Positions 34,385 to 42,868 of a stretch of DNA of 64,000 nt are shown here, piece by piece. The stretch is from Burkholderia sp. OK233 (GTDB lineage: Bacteria > Pseudomonadota > Gammaproteobacteria > Burkholderiales > Burkholderiaceae). The translations under genes and the position numbers were made by a program. Each line of letters begins with the position of its first letter. Positions within the stretch are counted from its first letter, which is position 1. The stretch spans positions 5,146,001-5,210,000 of the forward strand of contig NZ_OCSR01000001.1 of NCBI RefSeq assembly GCF_900230185.1, given 5' to 3'. The notes below the pieces were generated by a model that searched no databases, was not told where the DNA came from, and saw nothing but the letters and a program-made list of their open reading frames with translations.

Positions 34385-35317
34385 TCAACGCTCATCAAAA
34401 CGCCGCACGATATCGCCCATCAGATTGCGCAACCACACGTTGCCCTCGTCCTGATCGAAATGCTCGTGCCAATGCATCGTGACTGCCGCCATCGGCAACG
34501 TGACAGGCAACTCGTAAAGCTGAAACCCGCCATCCCGATTGAAAATCTGTGCAAGACGCCGCGGCAGCGTCGCGAACAGATCGGTCACGGCCAGCACGCT
34601 CGGCAAGGCCACGAAATGCGGCAATTCCAGCGCAATATGCCGGCCCACCCCTTGCGCGCGAAACGCATCGTCGAGTGCATAGTGGCTGTGCTCGACCGAC
34701 GTGATCTGCACGTGCGATGCGTCCAGAAACGCTTTCATGGCCAGTTCTTTCGTGCGCGGCAAGCCGCGCCGTTTGCGTGTCATGCAAACGTAAGTCTCTT
34801 CGAACAACGCCTGATGACGCGTGCGCGCGGCCAACGTCGGCAGATTGCCGATTGCAAAATCGAGCCGGCTCCCGCGCAACGCATCTTCGATTTCTTCCAC
34901 CGGCAGAGGCTCGATACGCAATTTCACGCGCGGCGCCTGCTGGTGCAACGCCTCGCAAATCGGCGGCAAGTACGCCAATTCGCCCGCATCGGACAGCGAT
35001 AAGCGGAACGTGCGCGTACTTACCGCAGGATCGAAGTGCTCCGCATAGCGCAGCGCTTCACGCACCGTATCCAGCGCACGCGCGACGATGCCTGACAGTT
35101 CGAGTGCTATCGGCGTGGGCTGCATGCCGGCGCGCGTGCGAATGAACAGCGGATCGTCGAACAGGGTCCGCAAACGCCCAAGCGAGTAACTGATCGCAGG
35201 CTGTGACAACGCCAGCCGCAGGCCGGCCCGCGTGAGGCTGCGTTCCTCGACGATCGCCTGGAAAACGCGCAGCAGATTGAGGTCGACGTGGTCCAGCGAA
35301 TTCATCGAGATATCCAT
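34385..35317 (-). CDS. LysR family regulator of the iacCD unit (inferred)
   Basis: A 310-residue LysR-type regulator of the NodD/NahR/LinR-like group: VDLNLLRVFQAIVEERSLTR, AGLRLALSQPAISYSLGRLR, then TLFDDPLFIRTRAGMQPTPI. It diverges from iacC, with a 7-bp inverted repeat in an AT-rich stretch between them. A LysR regulator of this position controls auxin degradation in related Paraburkholderia, so IAA or an early intermediate is the likely inducer. Start 35317 is used; an ATG 12 bases downstream (35305) is equally possible. Confidence 0.88.
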   Translation of the reverse strand: MDISMNSLDHVDLNLLRVFQAIVEERSLTRAGLRLALSQPAISYSLGRLRTLFDDPLFIRTRAGMQPTPIALELSGIVARALDTVREALRYAEHFDPAVSTRTFRLSLSDAGELAYLPPICEALHQQAPRVKLRIEPLPVEEIEDALRGSRLDFAIGNLPTLAARTRHQALFEETYVCMTRKRRGLPRTKELAMKAFLDASHVQITSVEHSHYALDDAFRAQGVGRHIALELPHFVALPSVLAVTDLFATLPRRLAQIFNRDGGFQLYELPVTLPMAAVTMHWHEHFDQDEGNVWLRNLMGDIVRRFDER

Positions 35318-35320
35318 GAG

Positions 35321-35349
35321 ATTGATCTTATATTTTATTTTAGATCAAT
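35321..35349. promoter_or_regulatory. LysR-type inverted repeat upstream of iacC
   Basis: ATTGATC (35321-35327) and GATCAAT (35343-35349) are perfect 7-bp arms around 15 AT-only bases. They lie directly upstream of the LysR start and 61 bases before iacC. This is a good LysR operator candidate; the AT-only spacer may also hold promoter elements. Confidence 0.65.
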
Positions 35350-35409
35350 TTGACGCATATCAGTGGGTGGCCGAGACTGTGCTCCATCGACCACCCCACC
35401 TACACCACG

Positions 35410-36693
35410 ATGAGCGATTCCTCATATCAGACCGTCGACACGAGCGCCTTGTACCAGCGCGCGCAGTCCGACCGCGTCGCCCCGTCGCTGTACTACGACC
35501 CGGCGGTTTTCGAAACCGAACTCGAGCGCATTTTCTACAAGACGTGGATCTGGGTCGCGCACGAAAGCGAGCTGCCGAATCCGGGCGACTTCCGCACCAC
35601 CACGATCGGCCGCCAGCCGGTGATCGTGGTGCGCGACAAGAGCGGCGCTGTCAACGTGCTACAGAACCGCTGCCGCCATCGCGGCGCGACGGTGTGCGAG
35701 CAACACAAGGGCAATGCGAAAGGCTTCACGTGCCCGTACCACAGCTGGACCTATGGCCTCGACGGCGCATTGCGCGCACTGCCCTATGGCGACGGCTATG
35801 AAGGCGTGATCGACAAGACCGAGTTGCCGCTCGCCAGTTTGCGCGTGGGCATCTATCAAGGTCTGATCTTCGCGAGCTTCAATCAGGAGATCGAGCCGCT
35901 CGAAGATTTCCTCGGCGGCGCCAAGCCGTGGATCGACCTCTTCATGAAGCAAGGCGCGGGCTATCCGATCAAAGCCAACGGCGAACATCGCTTCCGCTTT
36001 AACGGAAACTGGAAGATTCAACTCGAAAACACCACCGACCTTTATCACTTCCCGGTCGTCCACAAGTCGTGGATGAAATCGATCGACGACGAAACCGCCG
36101 CGGCGATCACGAGCTTCATGACGAGCGACGAAGCCTTCTGCCGTTCGCTCGGCAACGGCCATAGCCTCGCCGTGCTGGTGCCGGAACTCGTCGATCTCGA
36201 CAAGGACGATGGCGCACCCATTCCTGAACGCTTCCGGGAACTCGCCGCCACGCTTGGCGAAAAGCACACGCCCGACGAAGTGCGCCGCATCGTGCGTTCG
36301 CTGATGGGTGTCGGCTTCAACCTGAATCTGTTTCCGAACCTCGCCCTCTCGATGGCGTTTTTCCGTGTGCTGCGGCCCATCTCCGCGAACGAGACGGAAA
36401 TCCGTCACGTCGCCCTTGCCATGGACGGCGGCCCCGACGAAGCGAACCGCGTGCGCCTGCGCATTCACGAACACTTCCAGGGTCCGTTCGGTTTCGGCAG
36501 CCCGGACGATGCCGAAGCATGGGAACGCGTACAGCGCGGCTCGCACGCCGGTCCCGATCTGCCGATCCTCGTGAACCGCGGCCTGAATCGCGAGAGCACG
36601 GCGCCGAACGGCGAAAAGACCGCCCACGCTACCGACGAAACCGGGATGCGCGAAGCGTACGCGCAATGGCGCACGATGATGGAGCAGGCATGA
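35410..36693 (+). CDS. iacC: Rieske aromatic-ring dioxygenase, large subunit (IAA pathway)
   Basis: A 427-residue Rieske oxygenase alpha subunit. The [2Fe-2S] ligands are Cys88-x-His90 (NRCRHRGA) and Cys108-x2-His111 (FTCPYHSW); the mononuclear iron site is in ENTTDLYHFPVVH, with the bridging Asp. With IacD and a reductase (IacF) it acts late in conversion of oxidised IAA intermediates to catechol. It resembles benzoate/anthranilate dioxygenases, but the co-occurrence with iacA, B, E, G, H and I makes IacC the better name. The start at 35410 follows the family; the stop overlaps the iacD start. Confidence 0.9.
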   Translation: MSDSSYQTVDTSALYQRAQSDRVAPSLYYDPAVFETELERIFYKTWIWVAHESELPNPGDFRTTTIGRQPVIVVRDKSGAVNVLQNRCRHRGATVCEQHKGNAKGFTCPYHSWTYGLDGALRALPYGDGYEGVIDKTELPLASLRVGIYQGLIFASFNQEIEPLEDFLGGAKPWIDLFMKQGAGYPIKANGEHRFRFNGNWKIQLENTTDLYHFPVVHKSWMKSIDDETAAAITSFMTSDEAFCRSLGNGHSLAVLVPELVDLDKDDGAPIPERFRELAATLGEKHTPDEVRRIVRSLMGVGFNLNLFPNLALSMAFFRVLRPISANETEIRHVALAMDGGPDEANRVRLRIHEHFQGPFGFGSPDDAEAWERVQRGSHAGPDLPILVNRGLNRESTAPNGEKTAHATDETGMREAYAQWRTMMEQA

Positions 36694-37190
36694 TGGATGA
36701 CAGGAACACGTTGTTCTCGCAGAAGACCTTTGCCGGCGCGATCGAACTCATCTGGCGGGAAGCCGAATTGCTGGACCGCAAGGACTATCACGCGTGGCTT
36801 TCGCTGTGGGACCCGGCAGGCTTCTACGTGGTGCCGATCGATCACGACACGACCGATTTCGCCGCCACGCTGAATTACGCATACGACGATCAGGACATGC
36901 GCGAAAAGCGCGTGCAACGCATGACGTCCGGCTATTCGGCCTCGGCGAGCGACGCTGCCCGCACCGTGCGCACGGTCTCACGTTTCACGCTGACGAGCGA
37001 TACAAGCGAGGAAGTCGAAGTGAACTCGGCACAGGTCATCGTCGCGTACAAACGCGGCAAGTCGACCCTGTTCGCGGCGGATCTCATGCATCGCATCAGT
37101 TTCGCGAGTGGCGAGCCGCGCATCGTGCAGAAGGTGATCCGCCTGATCGATTCGACCGAGGCGCTCAGCGCGATCGGGTTCCTGTTGTGA
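36690..37190 (+). CDS. iacD: Rieske dioxygenase, small (beta) subunit (IAA pathway)
   Basis: A 166-residue beta subunit of the ring-hydroxylating dioxygenase family with the cystatin/NTF2-like fold: AIELIWREAELLDRKDYHAW, LSLWDPAGFYVVPIDHD and a C-terminal RIVQKVIRLIDSTEAL. It has no cofactor of its own and assembles with IacC. The ATG overlaps the iacC stop (ATGA), with GGAG 5 bases upstream; a second ATG one codon on is also possible. Confidence 0.92.
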   Translation: MMDDRNTLFSQKTFAGAIELIWREAELLDRKDYHAWLSLWDPAGFYVVPIDHDTTDFAATLNYAYDDQDMREKRVQRMTSGYSASASDAARTVRTVSRFTLTSDTSEEVEVNSAQVIVAYKRGKSTLFAADLMHRISFASGEPRIVQKVIRLIDSTEALSAIGFLL

Positions 37191-37218
37191 TCTCCGAAAA
37201 CGCAAGCGAAGCAAAACA

Positions 37219-37611
37219 ATGCCCACACTAGAAGTTTATCTACCGGCCGGTCACGCAGAAGCGCGTAAAGCGCAACTGATTGCCGGTCTCACCCAGGCCA
37301 CCGTCGACGCGATCGGCGCACCCGCAGAATCGGTGCGGGTTCTGCTGAGCGAATTGCCGCCGCACGATTTCGGCATCGGCGGCTCGAGCGCAGCGGATCG
37401 TGCAAGCAGCCGCGCATCGCTGCTCGTGATCGTCGCCATCCTGATTGCAGGCCGCACGCCCGCGCAAAAGACCGCGCTGATCGCCACGCTCAGTGAGACG
37501 AGTGCTTCTGTGCTCGACTCGCCACTCGACGCCACCCGCGTGATGATCAAAGACATTCCGAATACCGACTTCGGTATTGGCGGCCAGACCGCGAAGTCAC
37601 TCGGGCGCTAG
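37219..37611 (+). CDS. Tandem-domain 4-oxalocrotonate tautomerase-like protein
   Basis: A 130-residue protein made of two 4-oxalocrotonate-tautomerase-like halves. Each half ends in the same motif: LPPHDFGIGGSSA (about residues 46-58) and IPNTDFGIGGQTA (about 113-125). The first half starts MPTLEVYLPAGH, so the catalytic N-terminal proline becomes free after Met removal. The second half lacks an N-terminal proline and is probably structural. It sits 28 bases after iacD and before the MHS transporter, so it is part of the iac unit. A tautomerisation or isomerisation step on an IAA intermediate is inferred; such a gene accompanies iac clusters in Paraburkholderia. Confidence 0.82.
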   Translation: MPTLEVYLPAGHAEARKAQLIAGLTQATVDAIGAPAESVRVLLSELPPHDFGIGGSSAADRASSRASLLVIVAILIAGRTPAQKTALIATLSETSASVLDSPLDATRVMIKDIPNTDFGIGGQTAKSLGR

Positions 37612-37649
37612 CGTCCCTTCCCCCCACAAGCGAACCAGCGAGCACGACG

Positions 37650-38966
37650 ATGCCAAACGACACGCTTTCTCCCACGGCCGTATCAGCCGCCACGCCGGCG
37701 GCGCCTGCGACCTCGCGGACATTGCGACGGATCATCGTCGCCTCCGTGATCGGCAACGCGCTCGAGTGGTATGACTTTTTTCTGTATGGCACGGCTGCGG
37801 CCCTGATCTTCGGACCGTTGTTCTTCCCGCTGCACGGCGACCCGCTGATGGGCACCCTCGCCGCGTTTGCGGGCTTCGCGATCGGCTTCCTCGCGCGGCC
37901 ACTGGGCGGCATCGTGTTCGGCCACATCGGCGACCGGCATGGCCGCAAACGCGCGCTCGTCGTGACGCTGATGATGATGGGCGTGGCGACCTTCGGCATC
38001 GGCCTGTTGCCGACGTTCTCGCAAATCGGCTTTCTCGCGCCTATCGCGCTCATCTGTTTGCGGGTCGTGCAAGGCATCGCGTCCGGCGGCGAATGGGGCG
38101 GTGGCGTGCTGCTCATCAGCGAGAGCGCGCCGGCGAATCGCCGTGGCTATTACGCGTCGTTCAGTCAGTTGGGCGTCGCAGGCGGCTTCGTGCTGTCGGC
38201 GGCCGCGTTCTATCTGGTGCAGCGTCTGCCGACGGAAAGCTTCATGTCTTGGGGCTGGCGCCTGCCATTTCTCGCGAGCGTGCTGATCTTCGGCGTTGGT
38301 GTCTATATTCGCCGGAGCCTGCCCGAGAGCCGCGACTTCACCGCCGCCAAACCGAAGCACATGCCGGTGCTGACCGTGCTGCGCAATCATCCGAAGCAGG
38401 TATTGCAGGCCATGGGGCTGCGTATCGCTGAAAACGGCGGTACGTATATCTTCCTCTCGTTCGTGCTGGTGTACGGCAAGACGATCGGTGTGCCAGTCTC
38501 GGTGATGCTCGGCGGCGTGATGCTCGCGATGCTGCTCGAACTCGCCACGATCGTTCTGTGGGGGCGGCTATCGGATGTGATCGGGCGGCGTCCGGTGTAT
38601 ATGATCGGCGCGCTCGGCCTCGTCGTGATCGCGTTTCCCGCGTTCTGGCTGATCGATACGCATGAACCGCTGCTCGTGTTCCTGTCGCTCGCATTAGGTT
38701 TGCCGTTCTGCCACGCCGCGATGATCGGCACACAGCCTGCGCTGATGGGTGAACTCTTTCCCACCGAGGTCCGCTATTCGGGCATGGCGCTAGGCCATGA
38801 AATCGCTTCGGTGTTTTCCGGCGGACTCGCGCCCCTGGTTGCTATCGCGCTGTATTCGAAGTTCCATGCGCCGTGGCCGGTCGCATTGATGCTAATCGGC
38901 TTCGGTCTCATCACCGCGATCACGCTCGTGACCATTCCGAAGAACATCAACACGGCGCATGACTGA
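37650..38966 (+). CDS. MHS-family MFS transporter, probable IAA uptake
   Basis: A 438-residue 12-helix metabolite:H+ symporter: GNALEWYDFFLYGTAAALIF, then loop GHIGDRHGRKRAL and RVVQGIASGGEWGGGVLL. It is the last gene of the iacC-iacD-tautomerase-transporter unit and converges with the sensor kinase (7 bases apart). Uptake of IAA or another indole acid is inferred from context; MHS proteins often carry aromatic or organic acids. Confidence 0.92.
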   Translation: MPNDTLSPTAVSAATPAAPATSRTLRRIIVASVIGNALEWYDFFLYGTAAALIFGPLFFPLHGDPLMGTLAAFAGFAIGFLARPLGGIVFGHIGDRHGRKRALVVTLMMMGVATFGIGLLPTFSQIGFLAPIALICLRVVQGIASGGEWGGGVLLISESAPANRRGYYASFSQLGVAGGFVLSAAAFYLVQRLPTESFMSWGWRLPFLASVLIFGVGVYIRRSLPESRDFTAAKPKHMPVLTVLRNHPKQVLQAMGLRIAENGGTYIFLSFVLVYGKTIGVPVSVMLGGVMLAMLLELATIVLWGRLSDVIGRRPVYMIGALGLVVIAFPAFWLIDTHEPLLVFLSLALGLPFCHAAMIGTQPALMGELFPTEVRYSGMALGHEIASVFSGGLAPLVAIALYSKFHAPWPVALMLIGFGLITAITLVTIPKNINTAHD

Positions 38967-38973
38967 AATGCGA

Positions 38974-40524
38974 TCAGCCGGCGGGCACGGCCACAATCGG
39001 CAGCGTAAAGCTGCATTGAAGGCCGCCCTGCCGCGCCGGTTTGGCCCAGATTTCGCCGCCATGGCGCGTGACGATGTTTTTGCACAGCGACAAACCGATG
39101 CCGTTGCCGCCCGCCTTCGACGAAGAAAACCCGTCGAACAGGCGGCCGTGCGCTTCGGCGGGCACGCCCGGGCCGTTGTCGATGACCTGCACGAGCGCGT
39201 ATTTCCCGCGCAGGCTGGTGACGAGGCGCAATTCACCGTGCCGCGCAGCGGCATTCGGACATTCCGTCAGCGCCTCGATCGCGTTGAAGGCCAGATTCAG
39301 CACCACCTGGCCAATCAGCACACGCTCGCAATACACCTGCAACGCTTCGGACGCCTGCTCGATGGTGACGGCAACCCCCGCGTCTCTCGCGCGCAATTCG
39401 ATGAAGTACGCGACGTCAGCGACAACGTCACGCAAGTCCGCATGGGTCTCGCTCGGCTCCCGCTTGACGATGTAATCGCGCACGCTCTTGATGATCACCG
39501 CCGCATGCTCGGCCTGGCGATCAGCGCTGCGCAGACCCCACAACGCGTCGTCGATGGGACCGGGTTGCCCGAGCCGCAGAATCGCGCCTTCGATGAAATT
39601 GCGCACCGCGGCGAGCGGTTGACTCAACTCGTGCGCAATAGCGGTCGCCATTTCGCCCATCGCGTTGTAGCGCCCCGCGTATTCCAGCAGCCGCGCCTCG
39701 TTACGGCGCGCCTCTTCGACAGCCACTTCGTCCGTGATATCGCGAAAGTGCAGCAGGCGGCCATTGAGGTCGTCTTCGATCTCGATTCGTCTGCACGTAA
39801 TGCGCAACCAGCCCGGCTTGCCGTCGCGGCGCGAGATGCGATAGCGCTGCGGTGGCGAAGGCTGGATGCGCGGTGCGGCGGCGAGCTGTTCGAGCAGGCG
39901 GTCGCGATCCGGCTCGCTGCAATAGTCGAGCACGTCGCCCATCGGCGCGCCCTCTTCCAGGCCCAGCACACGCCGTCCGGATTCGCTGACGAATTCCACT
40001 TCGCCCGCGGGGGTCAGCACGGCCACGCCCTCGCCCAGATCCTGCATGAACTCGCGCAGCCGCGACTCGTAGCGCCGCAGCGTTTGCTTGAGCGTGTCCT
40101 CGACGCTGATGTCGCGGAACTGCACCATCACCACCGCTCGCTCCTGCAAGGGCACGTAGGTTGCAATGGCTTCGGACAGCATATCGGCGCCCGTGCGCGA
40201 GCGGTAACACCACTCGTAGACCTGCGGGCCCTCGGCGATCGCACGGTCCATGGCTCCGACGCCGATCTCGCGCCGGTACTTCGGCACCGGGCGGGTCATG
40301 TCTTTCGCCTTGAGCGGCAGCATTTCCTCAAGCGTGAAACCGAGCGCCTCGCAAGCTGCCCGATTGGCCCACACGATAGCCTTCGTTTCGGCGTCATGCA
40401 GCAGCACGCACAGCGTCAGCGCGTCGAGCAGGCGGTGGAAATCTTCTTCGGCGGGGAAATTCATCGGGCGAGGCTGCACAAAAGTTCGATCGCGTACGTG
40501 GAGGAACATAACACCAGTCGGCAT
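38974..40524 (-). CDS. Cytoplasmic PAS-PAS sensor histidine kinase
   Basis: A 516-residue kinase without transmembrane segments. Two PAS domains (about residues 28-140 and 150-260) precede the phosphoacceptor helix, where AIAHELSQPLAAVRNFIEGA carries the His, and the HATPase domain with NLAFNAIEALTE (N box), VIDNGPGVPAEA (G1) and GGNGIGLSLCKNIV (G2). The layout is that of FixL/TodS-type soluble sensors. It diverges from iacA and faces away from its likely partner, the FixJ-type regulator at 44830-45492. It may sense IAA or redox/oxygen state in the cytoplasm. An inner ATG at 40464 is an alternative start. Confidence 0.9.
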   Translation of the reverse strand: MPTGVMFLHVRDRTFVQPRPMNFPAEEDFHRLLDALTLCVLLHDAETKAIVWANRAACEALGFTLEEMLPLKAKDMTRPVPKYRREIGVGAMDRAIAEGPQVYEWCYRSRTGADMLSEAIATYVPLQERAVVMVQFRDISVEDTLKQTLRRYESRLREFMQDLGEGVAVLTPAGEVEFVSESGRRVLGLEEGAPMGDVLDYCSEPDRDRLLEQLAAAPRIQPSPPQRYRISRRDGKPGWLRITCRRIEIEDDLNGRLLHFRDITDEVAVEEARRNEARLLEYAGRYNAMGEMATAIAHELSQPLAAVRNFIEGAILRLGQPGPIDDALWGLRSADRQAEHAAVIIKSVRDYIVKREPSETHADLRDVVADVAYFIELRARDAGVAVTIEQASEALQVYCERVLIGQVVLNLAFNAIEALTECPNAAARHGELRLVTSLRGKYALVQVIDNGPGVPAEAHGRLFDGFSSSKAGGNGIGLSLCKNIVTRHGGEIWAKPARQGGLQCSFTLPIVAVPAG

Positions 40525-40544
40525 GATTCGCGTCTGAAGATTTC

Positions 40545-40572
40545 TTTAGATACCCCCGGCGCCGTACCTAAA
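40545..40572. promoter_or_regulatory. 28-bp inverted repeat in the kinase-iacA divergent promoter
   Basis: TTTAGATAC (40545-40553) and GTACCTAAA (40564-40572) are inverted with one mismatch in 9, around a 10-base GC-rich centre. It lies 20 bases from the kinase start and about 145 from iacA. It is a candidate site for the FixJ-type response regulator or a LysR protein. Confidence 0.6.
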
Positions 40573-40715
40573 AACACGTCTTGCGTCCCAATTGAAGCGT
40601 TCTTTTTGCATTTCTAGACTGGCTTCACCCTGCACGCGCCGTCGCCGGCGTCTTTGCCCGCGACCGAAACGTGCCTCGTGTTCCAGCCGATAACGAATCA
40701 AGGAGATGCCCCGCC

Positions 40716-41906
40716 ATGTCAGACACCGCCATCGACACTGTTGCCGACGTCGCAGAAGCCAGCCGCGATGCAGCGCGTTTGCCGCTCGCCGACGTCATCG
40801 TCGAAATCGCCGCACGGCGTGAAGAGTTCGATCGTCTCTCGCATGTGCCGCGCGATGTCATCGCCAAGCTCAAACGTGCGGGCGTGTATCGTGCGGCAAC
40901 GCCCAAGCGCTTCGGCGGCGATGCGATCGCGCCTACCGCGTTTCTCGACATGATCGAACGTATCGCGGTAGCGGACGGCTCAGCCGCCTGGGTTGCGAGT
41001 TTCGGCTCGGCAAACGTGTATCTCGCGGCCTTGCCGCTGGCCACTCAGGCGCAGATCTACGCCGATGGTCCCGATCAGGTATTCGCAGGCGGTCTCTTCC
41101 CGGTGCAGGCCGCTCAGCCCGCCGACGGCGGCTGGCGTGTGAACGGTACGTGGAAATTCGCGAGCGGCTGCAAGGGCGCGGATTGGCTTGGCGTGGGGAT
41201 TGGCGCGGCCGGCCCAAGCGCGGGCGCTGCTGGCGCGCCCGGCAAGCCACGCACCGCCGTGTTCCGCCCGCATCAGGTCGAGATCGTCGAGAACTGGGAC
41301 GTGGTCGGTATGCAAGGCACCGGCAGTCACGATCTACGCGTCACCGATCAGTTCGTCACCGACGACTGGACCTTCGTGCGCGGCGGCGAACCGTGCGTCG
41401 ACGAACCGCTGTATCGCTATCCAACCATCGCCTATGCAGCGCAAGTGCTGGCCGTGGTCAACCTCGGCCTTGCGCGCGCCGCGCTCGATGTCGCCAACCA
41501 GATGGCCGGCGGCCGCAAGACGACAACCGGCGCCCCGCAACTCGCCGACCGTGCGTACTACCGGATCGAACTGGCGAAAGCCGAAGCACAATTGCGTTCG
41601 GCGCGCGCGTTCTTCTACGACACCACCGACGACGTCTGGCAATCGATCCTCGACGGCAACCCCGTTACGCCCGAGCAGACCAGCCTGCTGAGGCTTGCCG
41701 CGACGCAGATCGCCCGCGAAGGCGCCGACGTCGTGCAGCGCGCTTACCGGCTCGGTGGCACGATGGCGATCTATCGCTCGCATCCGCTGCAGCGCCTCGT
41801 GCGCGACGCCATGGTGGTCACCCAGCACGCGTTCCTCGGCGAGGGCAACTTCGACGGCGCCGGTGCGGTGTTCGTCGGCGTGCCGCCGATTCCGGGCTAC
41901 CTGTAA
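40716..41906 (+). CDS. iacA: IAA flavin monooxygenase (acyl-CoA-dehydrogenase fold)
   Basis: A 396-residue two-component flavin monooxygenase of the acyl-CoA-dehydrogenase/HpaB-like group D fold. Visible segments are IERIAVADGSAAWVASFGSA, GGWRVNGTWKFASGCKGADW (substrate cap region), VVGMQGTGSHDLRV and a C-terminal RLGGTMAIYRSHPLQRLVRD. IacA carries out the first oxidation of indole-3-acetic acid, using reduced flavin supplied by IacG. AAGGAGAT precedes the ATG. It begins the iacA-iacB-iacI-iacH-iacE operon. Confidence 0.92.
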   Translation: MSDTAIDTVADVAEASRDAARLPLADVIVEIAARREEFDRLSHVPRDVIAKLKRAGVYRAATPKRFGGDAIAPTAFLDMIERIAVADGSAAWVASFGSANVYLAALPLATQAQIYADGPDQVFAGGLFPVQAAQPADGGWRVNGTWKFASGCKGADWLGVGIGAAGPSAGAAGAPGKPRTAVFRPHQVEIVENWDVVGMQGTGSHDLRVTDQFVTDDWTFVRGGEPCVDEPLYRYPTIAYAAQVLAVVNLGLARAALDVANQMAGGRKTTTGAPQLADRAYYRIELAKAEAQLRSARAFFYDTTDDVWQSILDGNPVTPEQTSLLRLAATQIAREGADVVQRAYRLGGTMAIYRSHPLQRLVRDAMVVTQHAFLGEGNFDGAGAVFVGVPPIPGYL

Positions 41907-41954
41907 GCCATTTTCTGATTTTTCCGTTCAAACGATTTCATGGAGAACCACACA

Positions 41955-42332
41955 ATGTCCGATAACCCGAAGCTGCCCTTGCGCGTTCTGTTCTGCTGCG
42001 GCGTCACGCAGAATTTCTTCGACTTGCCGCGCGAGAAAATCGGCGAAGTCTGGCAGGCTTACGGCAAGATGCTGGCGGCCGTCGAATCGATGGACGGCGT
42101 CAGCGTGCTCGGCATCATGGACGACGACCGCCTGACCGTCGGCAATGCCGACAACTCGCCGTGGACCTTCTACATCATGGCGGACGTGCGCGACTTCGAT
42201 ACCGCTGTGGCGGTGTGCAATCTGTATCGCACCACACCGGTCGGCGAATACAACCTGTGGCGCTACGGCAAGATCGAAGCGCGCGTGGGCCGCGCGCTGC
42301 AAGTGCCGCCGCAACACGCCAACGCCGCTTGA
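41955..42332 (+). CDS. iacB: IAA-cluster small protein IacB
   Basis: A 125-residue protein that accompanies iacA in IAA catabolic clusters. Conserved-looking segments are LRVLFCCGVTQNFFDLPREK, SVLGIMDDDRLTVGNADNSP and TTPVGEYNLWRYGKIEARVG, suggesting a dimeric alpha-beta barrel-like fold. GGAGAA lies 7 bases before the ATG at 41955; the ATG at 41940 overlaps that RBS and is rejected. Its precise step is unclear to me. Confidence 0.88.
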   Translation: MSDNPKLPLRVLFCCGVTQNFFDLPREKIGEVWQAYGKMLAAVESMDGVSVLGIMDDDRLTVGNADNSPWTFYIMADVRDFDTAVAVCNLYRTTPVGEYNLWRYGKIEARVGRALQVPPQHANAA

Positions 42333-42352
42333 ACGCGCCGGAGCATGATGCG

Positions 42353-42868
42353 ATGAACGAGAACCCGGATACGCTTGTCAGGTTGACAGAACGGCTTGCC
42401 GCGCTCGAAGCCGAATCGGCGGTGCGCCGCACGATGGCGCGCTATATGGCGCTCTGCGACGTGCCCACGGGTGCGCTCGAAGGCAAGACGCTTGTGGCCC
42501 TCTTCGCTGCCGACGCGATCTGGGAAGGCATCGGCCCGCAGTATGCGAGCAAGTTCGGCCGCCTCACCGGTCACGCGGAAATTCTCGCTATGCTCACGCG
42601 CTACTTGCCGCCGTCGCCGCATTTCTCCGTCAACGTGCATTTCCTCACCTCGGAAACCATCGAGGTGCAGGGCGCAACCGCGAAAGGCCGTTGGATCATG
42701 CTGCAAGCGTCCGGCTATGTCGACGCGCAAGCCGAGTTGATCTCGGCGCGCCTCGAAGTGGATTTCGCGCCGGCCGACAATGGCCGCGACTGGCTCATCA
42801 CGCACTTTCGCACCGAGCGTCTTTTCGATGCGCCCTGGCAAGTCAACGCAAGGAAACCGAACCCATGA
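42353..42868 (+). CDS. iacI: SnoaL/NTF2-like protein IacI
   Basis: A 171-residue protein with a SnoaL-like cone fold: RRTMARYMALCDVPTGALEG, LVALFAADAIWEGIGPQYAS, HFSVNVHFLTSETIEVQGAT. This order of secondary structure is typical of SnoaL_4 ring-opening or cyclase/isomerase enzymes. It belongs to the iac operon: it follows iacB by 20 bases and overlaps iacH by 4. It probably converts an IAA-derived intermediate, but the step is inferred from cluster membership. Confidence 0.88.
   Translation: MNENPDTLVRLTERLAALEAESAVRRTMARYMALCDVPTGALEGKTLVALFAADAIWEGIGPQYASKFGRLTGHAEILAMLTRYLPPSPHFSVNVHFLTSETIEVQGATAKGRWIMLQASGYVDAQAELISARLEVDFAPADNGRDWLITHFRTERLFDAPWQVNARKPNP

Noticed and set aside
35410..37190. 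Naming the Rieske pair benA/benB or antA/antB because catechol genes adjoin
   Set aside because: No benC/benD or antC follows, while all other iac genes are present, so iacC/iacD fits better.
38959..40617. Plus-strand open frame of 552 codons opposite the sensor kinase
   Set aside because: The minus strand encodes a complete PAS-PAS-kinase with all boxes; the plus frame is a high-GC shadow.
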